DNA of 64,000 nucleotides from Shinella sp. UYSO24 (lineage in GTDB: Bacteria; Pseudomonadota; Alphaproteobacteria; Rhizobiales; Rhizobiaceae): assembly GCA_902167985.1 (NCBI GenBank), contig CABHNZ010000011.1:182981-246980 (forward strand), written 5' to 3'. Below are positions 1 to 12,548 of this stretch, piece by piece. Position 1 is the first letter of the stretch; each line of letters opens with the position of its first letter. Position numbers and translations under genes: made by a program. Under the pieces are notes generated by a model. That model had not been told where the DNA came from, searched no databases, and saw nothing but the letters and a program-made list of their open reading frames with translations.

Positions 1-70
1 GACCGCATCAGCGCCCAAGAATTTTCGCCGGGATGGTGGTTGATGGGCGTGGCCGGACTTGCTGGCCCTC

Positions 71-190
71 CTCCAGCCCGTTTGTCCGGCCCGTTCGTCC
101 AGACCCTTGTCCAGAGGGCTACCAAGTCCTTTGCCCAGACCTCTGTCCATACCAGTGCCCAGACCCGTGCCCAAACCCTGGCCTCACCCA
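71..190. repeat. Degenerate CCAGACC-type low-complexity tract
   Basis: The first 325 bases contain no convincing gene. Variants of a short unit, such as CCAGACCC, CCAGAGGG, CCCAGACC and CCCAAACC, recur every 10-20 bases. All three plus frames stay open across the tract, which is what a GC-rich simple-sequence tract would give, so I do not call a protein. Downstream, TTGACA at 262-267 and an AT-rich stretch at 280-290 may be part of the bfd promoter, but the spacing to any good -10 is poor. Confidence 0.4.
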
Positions 191-325
191 AGGTCACGCC
201 GGAACAGCCTCGGATTCGCGGCCTGTTTCGGCGCACACGAAAAATGTGATCAGCAATTTCTTGACAATTAGTCTCTGCTTTATCAAAAAGAGGATGTTTA
301 TGGTCATGTTATCAGGTCGACCGGA

Positions 326-637
326 ATGCTCGTCTGCAGTTGCAATTACATTACCGACACGGACATCAGGGACACGATCATCCAGCTGCTCGATGACGAC
401 TGTTGGCAGCTGATCGTGCCGGCCAAGGTCTATCATGCCATGGCCAAGCGTGGCCGTTGCTGCGGCTGCTTTCCCAATGTCGTCGACCTGATCATCAAGA
501 CAACCGAAGACTACCACGCCAAACGTCACTCGACGGAGGCCGAGGTTGTTGTTTATATGTCCCGCTTGAAGCAATTCCATGAGGAAAACAGGAGAGCGGA
601 CATTGAAAGGCGACATCAAGGTCATCGAGCGGCTTAA
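326..637 (+). CDS. bfd: Bacterioferritin-associated ferredoxin Bfd
   Basis: Small cytoplasmic [2Fe-2S] protein of 103 aa that in the known family donates electrons to bacterioferritin to release stored iron. The cluster ligands are visible: Cys4 and Cys6 in the N-terminal CSC, and Cys45 and Cys48 in RCCGCFP. The N-terminal 60 residues match the BFD domain; the basic tail is longer than in the 64-aa E. coli protein. It overlaps the bfr start by about 35 bases, so the two are translationally linked. The Shine-Dalgarno sequence in front of the ATG is weak. Iron regulation (RirA or Irr) would be expected, but I cannot identify an operator with confidence. Confidence 0.9.
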   Translation: MLVCSCNYITDTDIRDTIIQLLDDDCWQLIVPAKVYHAMAKRGRCCGCFPNVVDLIIKTTEDYHAKRHSTEAEVVVYMSRLKQFHEENRRADIERRHQGHRAA

Positions 638-1088
638 CGAGGCGCTGTTTCTCGAACTTGGCGCAGTCAACCAGTATTGGCTGCACTATCGTCTTCTTGA
701 CGATTGGGGGTTCAAGAAGCTCGCGAAGAAAGAGCGTGCCGAATCGATCGAGGAAATGCAGCATGCGGACAAGCTGATCGACCGCATCATCTTCCTCGAA
801 GGCCATCCCAACCTGCAGACGCTGGCGCCGCTGCGCATCGGCCAGAACGTCAAGGAAGTTCTCGAAGCGGATCTCGCCGGCGAATATGACGCCCGCGCGT
901 CCTACAAAGAGTCCCGCGACATCTGTTACGCCGCTGGAGACTATGTCTCCATGAAGCTTTTCGAAGCGTTGCTGATCGACGAAGAAGGCCATATCGACTT
1001 CCTCGAAACCCAGCTCGATCTGCTCGGCAAGATCGGCGAGGAGCGTTACTGTCAGCTCAACGCCGAATCTGCCGACAACGCCGAGTAA
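603..1088 (+). CDS. bfr: Bacterioferritin
   Basis: Cytoplasmic 24-mer iron-storage protein that oxidises Fe(II) at a di-iron ferroxidase site and mineralises it. I chose the TTG at 603 because GGAG lies 8 bases upstream and because numbering from it puts the family residues exactly in register: ferroxidase ligands Glu18, Glu51, His54, Glu94, Glu127 and His130, and haem ligand Met52. The product is 161 aa, a usual length, and the frame is intact. It forms a two-gene operon with bfd and is followed by a hairpin terminator at 1179-1210. An upstream in-frame ATG at 579 would add eight residues that do not fit the family start. Confidence 0.95.
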   Translation: MKGDIKVIERLNEALFLELGAVNQYWLHYRLLDDWGFKKLAKKERAESIEEMQHADKLIDRIIFLEGHPNLQTLAPLRIGQNVKEVLEADLAGEYDARASYKESRDICYAAGDYVSMKLFEALLIDEEGHIDFLETQLDLLGKIGEERYCQLNAESADNAE

Positions 1089-1178
1089 GCGTTTTCCGGC
1101 ACGATTGGCGGCTCCTTGTCGGCCTTCTGCCGATAGACGTTTGACGGGCGGCCTTTTCGGCTGATCCACGTGAAACAA

Positions 1179-1214
1179 CGGCCCGGATGCCCCAAAGGGT
1201 GTTCGGGCCGTTTG
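1179..1214 (+). terminator. Rho-independent-like terminator after bfr
   Basis: The left arm starting CGGCCCG at 1179 pairs with the right arm ending CGGGCCG at 1210 around an AAA loop, with G-U pairs in the middle, and is followed by TTTG. The T-tract is short, so efficiency is uncertain. From here to 1658 I see no gene: no open frame there resembles a known family or has a good ribosome binding site. Confidence 0.55.
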
Positions 1215-1658
1215 CTTTCTGGGATGCTGCTCGCTCTTTGCCATATGGCGGTCCGTTCAGAAGACGGATGCGGGATGCGGCGTGTCCGCGGCTCGCGGTT
1301 TGAGAAAATAGCGGTCAGGGGAAGGCAGGTCGACGAGCCTGTGGCCGCTGATCTGTGATGTCTCGTCCGTGGCTGGCCTGCGCCGAGCGATTGGCTGCAG
1401 CAAAGCTGCCAGGCGCCGGGATATGCTGACTTGACCCCATATCCCGCCCTGCCGGACGATGCCGAGCCCTGCCGGGCGAGTGTCAAGGCCACATGCTTTC
1501 AGCAGGTGTGTCTCTTGTCCATGGCAGCCGGATACCTCTGTGGATCTGTCATGCCGTCCGAGAGGGTGCTCAGGAATTCATAATGAAGGGCGAGGGGGAG
1601 GCGTATCGCGCGTGCGCCGCTGCCGGCTCGTCACGGCCACGCCTCTTGATCTGCTGAT

Positions 1659-2185
1659 TCAGGGCGCCAGATGGGCGAAGGTCGCCACAACCTCTTCATA
1701 GACGGCGCGCTTGAAGGGAACGATGAGGCCGGGCAGATCCTGCATCGGCTTCCATTCCCAGGCGTCGAACTCGGCCGAGTGGCCACCCGGTGGCGGGTTG
1801 ATGGCGATCTCGCTTTCGTCACCTTCGAAGCGGAAGGCAAACCAGCGCTGCGTCTGGCCGCGATACTTGCCCTTCAACCCGATGCCGATCAGGTGTTCCG
1901 GCAGGTCGTAATTGATCCATTCCGGCGCTCGGCAATCAGGCTCACCGTCTTCATTCCGGTTTCCTCGTAGAGCTCGCGATAGGCGGCGGGTAGCGGGTCC
2001 TCGCCCTTGTCGATGCCGCCCTGCGGCATCTGCCAGAGCTGCGGCGAGCCGTCATACTCGGAATTGGCATCAATGATCCGCCGGCCGGCCCAGACAAGCC
2101 CGGCGCGGTTGAGAACCATCACGCCGACGCAGGGGCGATAGGGAAGGTCTTCGGCCTTCACCGGCTTGCCATTCTTGCCGCTCAT
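1659..2185 (-). CDS. rppH: RNA pyrophosphohydrolase RppH (frame broken near 1900)
   Basis: Nudix hydrolase that removes pyrophosphate from 5'-triphosphate RNA and so starts mRNA decay. The Nudix box GX5EX7REUXEEXGU is present with REL and EE intact (GGIDKGED...RELYEETGM), followed by the aromatic C-terminal half with the WFAFRF motif. The N-terminal and C-terminal halves lie in different frames; restoring one base near 1900, in the stretch encoding [10 protein letters not shown], gives a normal 175-aa protein. It is last in a minus-strand series after the deacetylase gene, whose stop is 13 bases upstream. Confidence 0.9.
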
Positions 2186-2198
2186 CGAAATTCTTCCT

Positions 2199-3400
2199 TC
2201 ATTGCTGGTTGCCGTCGCCGGCAAGGGCCGAAACACCGACGATCTCGATGCCACGGCTCTGCGCCTCGCGGATCCACTGGACGATCGCATCGACGCTTTC
2301 ATCGAGGCCGAGGCGACGCCGATGGCGCTGCCCTTGCGATCGGCGATCCGCTCCAGTTCGTCAAGCTTCTTCAATATCGCATCCTGCTGCAACTGGCTGT
2401 CCAGCGTCACATCGGCAAAGGCATGCGGCAGGTTGATGGCATCGGCGATCACTCCGCTCTTCGACTGAGCGGATGTGCCGTCATCGAGGAAGAGCAGGCC
2501 GCGGTGTTCGACATCGCGCAGCACCGGCTCAAGCGCATTCTGATCGGCGAGATAGCGGCCGCCTGATAGTTCATGATGCCGGTGTAATTGGTGATAGTCG
2601 CCATGGCATTGTGAAGGCGCGCGAGGTTCTGGGTCTCGCTGCTGTTGATCAGCAGAGTGTCGCGTCCGGGATTGTTCGCCGGGTAATCGAAGGGCTCGAA
2701 CGGCACCTGGACCAGCAGTTCGTGGCCGCCGCGGCGGGCCTCCTGCATCCAGCGCTGCAGGCTGTTGCCGGTGGCGGCAAAGGCAAGGGTAACGCTTGCC
2801 GGCAGGAGCCTGATTGCCCGCTGGGTGCCGGTCTGGCTGAGGCCGAGGCCGCCGACGACGATGCTATGCGCGTGCCGCGCGCGCAGACCAGGGGCGGGCA
2901 TATTGATCCATCGGGCGAAGGCCATCCGGCCCGATGATCGGCAGGCGGCCCTGCGGACTGTCTTCGAGAAGAGCATCGTTCGGCCGGTCGGCGACACGTG
3001 GATCCTGGCCGTTTCTCTGGGCATCGATGAGGACCGGCCCCTGCCCGTCGCGCTGGCGCGGGCTGTATGTGGTGACGACCGAGCCGTCCTCCGTCATCGT
3101 GCGCTGCACATTGGCGCCGGAATTGGGGTCGGACTGCTGCATGCCGCTTTGCGGTAGGGGTTTGGCGGGCCTGCCGTTCGGAGTTGCGGCCGGTGCGGTT
3201 GCCGTCGGGGAAGGCCTGGGCTTGTCGTTGGCAGACGCGATCTGACGAAGCGCCGGGTCAGGCCGCAGCGCATAGACGGAGAGGGAAATGACGGCTGCTA
3301 TGGCGACGAGACCGAGAAGCACGGGCGCGACCGGCCGCTTCGGCCGCTTTGGCCCGGTCGGCCTGCCCTGTCCGAGCGGTGCGTGAAGATCGGTGCCCAA
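2199..3400 (-). CDS. Divergent polysaccharide deacetylase family protein (YibQ type), three frame breaks
   Basis: The intact protein would be about 401 aa: a cytoplasmic N-terminus rich in Pro and Arg, one membrane anchor (about residues 23-45, [20 protein letters not shown]), a Pro/Thr-rich periplasmic linker and a C-terminal COG2861/YibQ deacetylase-like domain with [18 protein letters not shown] and a terminal [13 protein letters not shown] strand. Frame changes near 2880, 2580 and 2297 split it; each segment continues the family alignment. The start is a TTG at 3400. In related genomes it follows ctpA and precedes rppH, as here. The substrate is unknown; it is thought to act on envelope glycans. 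Confidence 0.8.
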
Positions 3401-3468
3401 GTCCTGCCGCCCTGCAGAGAAAGAGGCCGCGCCTCCAAGGGGCGCCGGCCTGATGTGATCGGAGTGGC

Positions 3469-4799
3469 TTACTTCTTGGCTGCCGAAGCTGCCTTGTCCG
3501 GGCTTGCCGGATAGGACGGGTCGGTCTTGGTGCCATGGAAGAGATCGAGTGCGTAATGCAGCTGAACGTCATCCTTCGGATCCGGCGGGACATAGGCAGC
3601 CGAGCCGGAGCCTTCCTTGGTTTCCGAACGCCCTGGATATGACCCGGTAGGCTCGATTCGCCTTCCGGCTTCAGCTTGCCCTGCAGATCAGCCGGCAGCG
3701 GTTCCTCGACCTTGATATCCGGCGTGATGCCGGTGCCCTGGATCGACCTGCCGGACGGCGTGTAATAGAGCGCCGTCGTCAGGCGCAGCGCGCCCGCATC
3801 GCCAAGCGGAATGATCGTCTGGACGGAACCCTTGCCGAAGGACTGGGTGCCGAGAACGGTCGCGCGCTTCTGGTCCTGAAGTGCGCCGGCGACGATTTCC
3901 GAGGCCGAAGCCGAACCGCCGTTGATCAGCACGATGACCGGCTTGCCATCGGTCAGATCGCCAGCGCTGGCATTGAAGCGGCGGGTCTCTTCCGGGTTGC
4001 GGCCGCGGGTGGAAACGATCTCGCCGCGCTGCAGGAAGGCGTCGGAGACGTTGATCGCCTGATCGAGAAGGCCGCCCGGATTGAGGCGCAGGTCAAGCAC
4101 ATAGCCCTTCAGCTTGTCGGCCGGGACATCCGCCTTGATCTTCTTGATCGCCTTTTCGAGGTCGTCATAGGTCTTCTCGGTGAAGGAAATGACGCGCAGA
4201 TAACCGACATCGCCATCCTCGACGCGCGACTTGACGGCCTGAACGGCAATCACGTCACGCATGACGGTGATGTCGAGCGGCTTGTCGGCGCCCTTGCGGA
4301 TGATCGTCAGCTTGATCGGCGTGTTGATCGCGCCGCGCATCTTTTCGACTGCGTCTTCCAGCTTCAGGCCGCGAACGGACTGGCCGTCGATCTCGGAAAT
4401 ATAGTCGCCAGCAAGAACGCCGGCGCGGGCAGCAGGCGTATCGTCGATCGGCGTGATGACCTTGACGAGGTCGTTATCCATCGTCACTTCGATGCCGAGG
4501 CCGCCGAACTCGCCACGCGTCTGCGTGCGCATGTCTTCCGCGTCCTTGGAATTCATGTAGCTGGAATGCGGATCGAGCGAGCTCAACATGCCGTTGATTG
4601 CCGCTTCGATCAGCTTCTCGTCATCCGGCTTGGTGACATACTGGGCGCGCACACGCTCGAAGACGTCGCCGAAGACCGACAATTCCTTGTAGGTCGAAGG
4701 CCCGGCGGCCTGAGCCGGCACGACAGCCGAATATATCACGCTCATCGCCGTGGCACCCAGGAGTGCCCCCACGATGACAAGAGAAGCCCTACGAATCAT
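3469..4799 (-). CDS. ctpA: Carboxy-terminal processing protease CtpA, S41 family (frame broken near 3633)
   Basis: Periplasmic serine protease with a signal or anchor segment (residues 5-30), a PDZ domain (about 85-165) and the S41 catalytic core. The Ser-Lys dyad is visible: Ser in NGGSASASEI and Lys in QSFGKGSVQT. The family trims C-termini of envelope proteins including peptidoglycan enzymes. A lost G in a GGG run near 3633 shifts the last 55 residues; the corrected end reads YPASPDKAASAAKK and gives 443 aa. The ATG at 4799 overlaps the envC stop by 11 bases. A paired envC-ctpA arrangement suggests joint control of septal cell-wall turnover. Confidence 0.93.
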
Positions 4800-6281
4800 T
4801 TCGTGCCCTTCCAGTTTCTTTTGCGGTCCACCATGGCTTCGAATCCACCGGCGCGCGTCTTTTCGGAATTCAATGTAAAGCGTCGGGCGATCGGTTTCCA
4901 GCGCCAACGCAGTAGCGCTTGCTACTCTTTTCTCGCCCATAGTCGCAATCGGTTCGCCAGCAAAAACGAATTTTCCCTGCTGCGCGTTCACCTTGCACAT
5001 ACCGGTCATGACAACGTGGTATCCATCGCCGGTATTGAGAATAATCATCTGCCCGTAACTGCGGAAAGCGCCGGCAAAAACCACAAGGCCATCGGCCGGC
5101 GCGGTGACGACGGCATCCGGGCTCGAAGCGATGGTCAGGCCGCGGGCGGGGTGCCCGGTTCCGTCGTCATCGCCGAAAGAGCGAAGCGTATCGCCGACGA
5201 CGGGAAGGTCGAGTTTCTGCTTCAAGCTTGAAAAGGCGTATGCTGGGGCAATGCGGTTTTTGTCAGGCACGCCGCTTTCGGCGAGCTGGCGGGCCTTTTC
5301 ACGCTCTTCTTCCGAGAGCGCCTGCTGGCGCGCCTCTTCGGCCTTGGCGCGGTCAATGCCTTCGCGCACCGAAGAGATCTGGCCTTCGAGGCTCTGGATC
5401 AGATCCTGCAGCGAGGTGGCGCGGCTGGCAAGTTCTTCCGAATGGCTCTTCTCTGTCGCCAGATCCTGCTGGTTCTGGGCGTTCACCTTGTCGTTTTCGG
5501 CCAGAAGCAGGTTCATCCGCTTCTCTTCCTCAAGGCTTGCGGCGATCGTGCCCGTCACCTTGTCCTTTTCCGCGGATGCGGCCTTTTGCAGGTCGGTCAG
5601 CGACTGGAGATCGGCGACCAGTTTTTCGGTCGCTTCGCGCATGCCCGGCACGACGGCGCCGAGAAGGATGGCGCTGCGTACCGAGGCAAGCGCATCTTCC
5701 GGTGTCACCAGCAGGGCTGGCGGCGGATTGCGGCCCATGCGTTCGAGCGCTCCAAGGACCTCGGCCAGCATGCCGCGGCGGGCGCGCAGCGAGGTCTTCA
5801 CCCCGTCCATTTTCGTCTGGAGATTGGCGATCTTGTCTTCGCTCACCATGATCTCGGACTGAAGATCCTTGCGGCGTTTGGCCGAGGCGATCAGCGCCTC
5901 ACGCATGTCCGCCGAGGTCTTGTCGATCTTGGCGATATTTTCCTCGATGGCCGTCACCTTGTCGGAGGACAGCGTCATCGTCTTCGTCAGTGCATCCAGT
6001 TCATTGCGGGTGTCGTTGCGGCGGCGTTCAAGATCGGCGGTCGCGTTTGCGGCGTCGGCATCCGGCTGGCCGGGATTGGCCGCAACCGTGCCTGTGGCCT
6101 GCGGATCTGCCGCCGGGTTGGTGGCGGGATCCGTCACGGCCGGGCGCGTGCCTCTGAGGCCATCGGCATCCTGCGAGAGAGCCGGGCGCAAAGGCAGGAT
6201 CAAAGGTGCGGAGGCAAGGCCAAGCGCTGCCGTCATCGACAGGATCTTGCACCCGCTCGCCGTTAAAACCCTTGCCGTCAT
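4789..6281 (-). CDS. envC: Murein hydrolase activator EnvC / M23-like protein (frame broken near 4863)
   Basis: Periplasmic protein with a signal peptide (about 1-36), a long coiled coil (about 80-330, rich in K/E/R/L heptads) and a C-terminal LytM/M23 fold. The usual HxxxD and HxH zinc ligands are not evident (DGTGHPARGLTIAS, YHVVMTGM), as expected for EnvC, which activates N-acetylmuramoyl-L-alanine amidases rather than cutting murein itself. A G missing from GACGGCGCG near 4863 removes the true stop (CTA on plus at 4789-4791), so the raw sequence reads straight through into ctpA as an artificial 1007-residue protein. The corrected protein is 497 aa and ends KPWWTAKETGRARNDS. Confidence 0.9.
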
Positions 6282-6388
6282 CCCTGCTCCGATAATGCTC
6301 CGGATCAGAAAGAATTAAGCTGATTTGCCCGCCGGTGCCACAAACAACATCGTGTTCCGCACCATCAAACTTAAGGGTTAATCCAGCG

Positions 6389-6870
6389 TTAAACCCGGTG
6401 ATAGGGGTGGCCGGAAAGTATGGTCACGGCGCGGTAGAGCTGTTCGGCAATCAGGATGCGGACGAGCTGGTGCGGCCATGTCATCTTGCCGAGGTTGAGC
6501 ACGGCATCGGCCCTGGCGCGGATCTCCGGATCGAGCCCGTCGGCGCCGCCGATCGCAATCATCATGTCGCGCTTGCCGCCATCGCGGAAGCGTCCGAGAA
6601 GATTGGCAAAGCTTCGCTGTCGAGCGCGGTTCCGCGCTCATCCAGCAGCACCAGAACGGCGCCTTCCGGCAGGGCCTTTTCCAGCATGCCGGCCTCTTCC
6701 CGCTTGCGGGTATCGGCGTTGGTGGCGCGGCTTTCCTGCACCTCGACGAGCTTTGCCAGCTCCAGCCCGATAGCCGGGCCGGCCTTGGCAAAACGGTCCG
6801 TGTAGCGGGACGCGAGTTCCTTTTCCGGGCCGGCTTTCAGCCGCCCGACAGCAAAGAGGCTGACGCGCAT
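6389..6870 (-). CDS. rlmH: 23S rRNA (pseudouridine1915-N3)-methyltransferase RlmH (frame broken near 6602)
   Basis: SPOUT-class methyltransferase that modifies pseudouridine 1915 in helix 69 of 23S rRNA. N-terminal [19 protein letters not shown] is typical. The SAM-binding knot, [12 protein letters not shown], lies in a second frame, joined by restoring a T in a T4 run near 6602. The repaired length is 160 aa, the usual size, ending HPYHRV. It sits downstream of rsfS, the standard order in rhizobia, and both act on the large ribosomal subunit. Confidence 0.92.
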
Positions 6871-6979
6871 CTTGCGTCCATCCGTCGGTTGTCCCGCATC
6901 ATTCCTGTGCCAAGCCGGCCTGTCACGGCCGGGTGGCGCGGTGATTACGGGGCGAGGGGATCAGACGCAGCCGAACCCG

Positions 6980-7392
6980 TCAGTGCAATAATGGTCCTTC
7001 GTCGATATCCGCGGACCACATCTTTTCGATGTTGTAGAACTCGCGGATCTCGGGGCGGAACACATGGATGATGATATCGCCGGTGTCAATCAACACCCAG
7101 TCGCCGGTTTCCAGACCTTCGACGCGGGCGTGCCGAGGCCCTCGTCCTTCAGGTCGGAGGTCAGATGCTCGCAGATCGCCATGACATGGCGGCTCGAGCG
7201 GCCCGACACGACTACCATGTAGTCGCCGAGCGCCGATTTTCCGGCAATGTTGATTGAGACAATATCTTCAGCTTTGGAATCCTCGAGGCTTGCGAGGACC
7301 AGGTCGAGAGCACGGGCAGCGGCATCGGCGCCACGTTCCAGGCTCTGCGGAATGACGGAAACCGTCCTTCCCTTGGCGTGTACTGTTGTCAG
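6980..7392 (-). CDS. rsfS: Ribosomal silencing factor RsfS (frame broken near 7127)
   Basis: Binds ribosomal protein L14 and blocks subunit joining under nutrient limitation. Family segments LVLASLEDSKAEDIVSINI, VVVSGRSSRHVMAICEHL and, after a one-base frame change near 7127, GDWVLIDTGDIIIHVFRPE and FYNIEKMW are all present. Repaired length is 137 aa. The start is uncertain: I use a CTG at 7392 with AGGA about 8 bases upstream, because the residues after it (LTTVHAKG) match the family N-terminus and no ATG lies in this frame nearby. It lies between nadD and rlmH. Confidence 0.85.
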
Positions 7393-7554
7393 GGGTCGTC
7401 CTTTCTTCCATGACCAGCAACATGCACTATAGCGAATCCGTGTCACGGCTCGCCAATGAAAAGTGGCACCGAAACGGTGATCTTTCAAGTCACGCTTCTC
7501 ATTGCCGGCTATGGATGCTGCTCATTGTGTTGTCGGTCTGCCACGGCTCTCTGA

Positions 7555-8178
7555 TCACTCGGCGGGGCGGGCGCGCAGCGCCGTCGAACTCATGGCCGAG
7601 CGCGGGCCGTGAATGAAGGTCCAGGCGGGAGGGCGGCGCTTCCAGAGCGTGCCGGCATCGTCCTCATCCACGCGATAGCGGGAGAGCGCCCGCGCCGTCT
7701 TCGACGACAGGAAGGAGAGGGTCGAGCCCGGCCTGTCGATGACGGCAATCGGGAAGGTGGCGGCGATCTTCTGCCAGTGCTGCCAGCGGTGAAAGGTCTT
7801 CAGACTATCGGCGCCCATGACCCAGATGAAACGCACATGCGGATTATGCGCCTTGACGAAGGCCAGCGTCTCGGCGGTGTAGGAGGTGTCGAGGCTCTGC
7901 TCGAAAGCCGTGACCTTGATGCGCGGATCGCGGGCGATGTTTTCGCACATGGCGATGCGATCGGAAAGCGAGGCAAGTTCGGAGCGGCTCTTCAGCGGGT
8001 TTCCGGGCGTCACCATCCACCAGAGCTGGTCGAGGCCGAGACGGCGAAGCGCAATCTCGGCGACGAGCCTGTGCCCCTCATGCGGCGGGTTGAACGATCC
8101 GCCGAAAAGGCCGACCGCCATGCCCCGCTCGGCATAGGGCATCGTCAGATATTTGCGTGCGACTTCCCCCCCGGTCAC
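7555..8178 (-). CDS. nadD: Nicotinate-nucleotide adenylyltransferase NadD
   Basis: Converts nicotinate mononucleotide and ATP to deamido-NAD in NAD synthesis. Complete 207-aa frame. The nucleotidyltransferase signature GLFGGSFNPPHEGH lies near residue 23, and the second conserved element near the C-terminus reads MSSTALRARP (ISSTxIR type). The start is a GTG at 8178, 7 bases after the proA stop; residues before GLFGG resemble those of rhizobial homologues. It belongs to the proB-proA-nadD-rsfS-rlmH run. Confidence 0.95.
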   Translation of the reverse strand: MTGGEVARKYLTMPYAERGMAVGLFGGSFNPPHEGHRLVAEIALRRLGLDQLWWMVTPGNPLKSRSELASLSDRIAMCENIARDPRIKVTAFEQSLDTSYTAETLAFVKAHNPHVRFIWVMGADSLKTFHRWQHWQKIAATFPIAVIDRPGSTLSFLSSKTARALSRYRVDEDDAGTLWKRRPPAWTFIHGPRSAMSSTALRARPAE

Positions 8179-8185
8179 GTCTTGC

Positions 8186-9456
8186 CTAAGGCCTGATCTG
8201 GCCGGTGCCGTGCACGCGGTATTTGAACGAGGTCAGCTGCTCGACGCCCACGGGGCCGCGGGCATGCATCTTGCCGGTGGAAATGCCGATCTCGCCGCCC
8301 ATGCCGAACTCACCGCCATCGGCAAACTGGGTCGAGGCATTGTGCAGAAGAATGGCCGAATCGATCTCCGAGAAGAAGCGGGCAACGACTGCCGGGTCTT
8401 CCGCCAGAACGGCTTCCGTATGGCTGGAGGAATAGGTGTTGATATGGTCGATCGCGCCGCCGATGCCATCGACGATGGCAACCGAGATGACGGCATCGAG
8501 ATATTCGGTGCGCCAGTCTTCTTCGGTCGCAGGCTTCAGGCCGGGAATGACCTTGAGGACCGCTGCCGAGCCGCGCACTTCGCAACCGGCTTCCAGCAGA
8601 TCCTGCACCAGCGGCTTCAGATGGGTTTCGATCGCGCCGCTATCGATCAGCAGCGTTTCGGCAGCGCCGCAGACGCCGGTGCGGCGCATCTTGGCGTTGA
8701 CGACGATCTTTTCCGCCATGCGAGATCCGCCGAGGCATCGACATAGATATGGCAGAGGCCTCGAGATGGGCAAAGACCGGCACGCGCGCTTCGTTCTGCA
8801 CGCGGGCAACGAGGCTTTTGCCGCCGCGCGGCACGATGACGTCGATTGCGCCATCAAGGCCCGACAGCATGGCGCCGACAGCGGCGCGGTCCGTGGTGGG
8901 CACGATCTGGATCGCGTGTTCCGGCAGGCCGGCGGCCTTCAGGCCCTCCACGAGGCAGGCATGGATCGCCTGCGATGAATGAGCCGAGTCCGAGCCGCCG
9001 CGCAGGATCACCGCATTGCCGGCCTTGAGGCACAGCGCGCCGGCATCCGCGGTGACGTTCGGGCGGCTTTCATAGATGACGCCGATGACGCCGAGCGGCG
9101 TGCGGACGCGCTCGATCTGCAGTCCGTTCGGGCGGTCCCAGGCGGTGATGACCTCGCCGACCGGATCCTTGAAGGCGGCGATCTCGCGCAGCGCCTCGGC
9201 CATGCCGGCAATGCTCTTTTCCGTCAGCGTCAGGCGATCGATGAAGGACGGCAGCAGGCCCTTGCCTTCGATGCCCTTCAGATCCTCGGCATTGGCCGCG
9301 AGGATTTTATCTTTCGATGCGAGGATCGCGTCGGCCATCGCTTGCAGCGCGCGGTTCTTGGCGTCGGTGGAGGCGGTCGAAAGCGCGCGGGCCGCGGATT
9401 TCGCGTTTCTGCCGATTTCGTTCATGATGGACGCGACGTCGGTCACGGCGGCTACT

Positions 9457-9467
<11 letters not shown>
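8186..9467 (-). CDS. proA: Gamma-glutamyl phosphate reductase ProA (two frame breaks)
   Basis: NADPH-dependent reduction of gamma-glutamyl phosphate to glutamate semialdehyde, the second step of proline synthesis. An ALDH-superfamily protein with [15 protein letters not shown] in the cofactor domain, VPRGGKSLV, and the catalytic cysteine in [14 protein letters not shown]. Two single-base losses, a G of GGG near 8773 and one base near 8721, flank the short stretch reading [13 protein letters not shown] and split the gene. Repaired length 427 aa. The ATG at 9467 lies inside the end of proB (11-base overlap), so the two are translationally coupled. Confidence 0.93.
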
Positions 9468-11798
<2,331 letters not shown>

Positions 11799-11951
11799 TC
11801 AAAGACAATCATGATAGGCGCATGAAAGGCACATGAAACGCGCCGATTTGACGGCGCTTCATCCGTCTGGCGTTTCTGCCCTCCTATGTCGTCTCGCCGC
11901 CCCGGCAGACAAGGCTGCGGGGCGGTTTATTGCGTCTGTGAGCGGCCGGAA

Positions 11952-12548
11952 CTAGCGGCCCGTCGGGCGCAGATCTGCCGGCGCAAGCGCCGTATCGATA
12001 TGCGGGACCATGGCATTGCGGGACCGGCTGAAAGTCTGGCTTGCATCGATGATGCGGAAGCCGAGCTTGCGCTGGACATTGAGCGAGGCGAGGTTATCGG
12101 CAAAGGCGCCCGAATGGACGACCGTTTCCGGCGAGCGCCGCTGGAAACGTTCCAGAACGGCGCCGACAGCCTCCGTCATATAGCCCTGTTCCCAGAACAT
12201 CCGGTTCAGCCAGTAGGCGAGATGCCAGCGGCCGTGGCGCATTTCCAGATTGACGACACCGATATGGACATCGTCTCCCGTGGTGACGGCCAGCGTCCAG
12301 CCCGGCAGGATGCCCGCGGTCTTCAGCATCAGCCAATCGAGCGCATCCTGGTTATGGTAGGGCTGCGGTACGCGGGCCAGCATGCGGGCGACCTTGAAAT
12401 CCGACAGCGTTTCGGCAATTGCCGGCGCATCCGACACTTTGTGCGGCCGCAGGACGAGCCTTTGCGTGGCGATGATCGGGGCAGGACCGGGCGACAGGAC
12501 GACCCTCGGGGCGCCTCTTGCTGCCTTGGGCAGGATTGCGGCGTTCAT
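11952..12548 (-). CDS. GNAT family N-acetyltransferase
   Basis: Intact 198-aa acetyltransferase of the RimJ/RimL-like group: TQRLVLRPHKVSDAPAI at the start of the fold, the acetyl-CoA loop region around MFWEQGYMTEAV, and the late motif NLASLNVQRKLGFR. The start ATG at 12548 overlaps the stop of the next upstream GNAT gene by 4 bases. The substrate is not predictable. Two adjacent GNAT paralogues between rpmA and obgE are common in Rhizobiaceae. Confidence 0.85.
   Translation of the reverse strand: MNAAILPKAARGAPRVVLSPGPAPIIATQRLVLRPHKVSDAPAIAETLSDFKVARMLARVPQPYHNQDALDWLMLKTAGILPGWTLAVTTGDDVHIGVVNLEMRHGRWHLAYWLNRMFWEQGYMTEAVGAVLERFQRRSPETVVHSGAFADNLASLNVQRKLGFRIIDASQTFSRSRNAMVPHIDTALAPADLRPTGR

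Noticed and set aside
33..413. Plus-strand frames in the first 400 bases encoding Cys/Pro or Gln/Thr repeats
   Set aside because: They come from a simple-sequence tract open in all frames, lack a ribosome binding site and overlap bfd.
1052..1492. Candidate gene on the minus strand after bfr
   Set aside because: It overlaps the end of bfr and the terminator hairpin, and its translation shows no family features.
5442..6266. A 274-codon plus-strand frame opposite envC
   Set aside because: Mirror of the EnvC coiled-coil region; no start site or similarity.
3258..6281. A single 1007-residue fusion of an EnvC-type protein with a C-terminal protease
   Set aside because: Explained by one missing base near 4863; the true EnvC stop and a CtpA start with its own signal segment are both visible.
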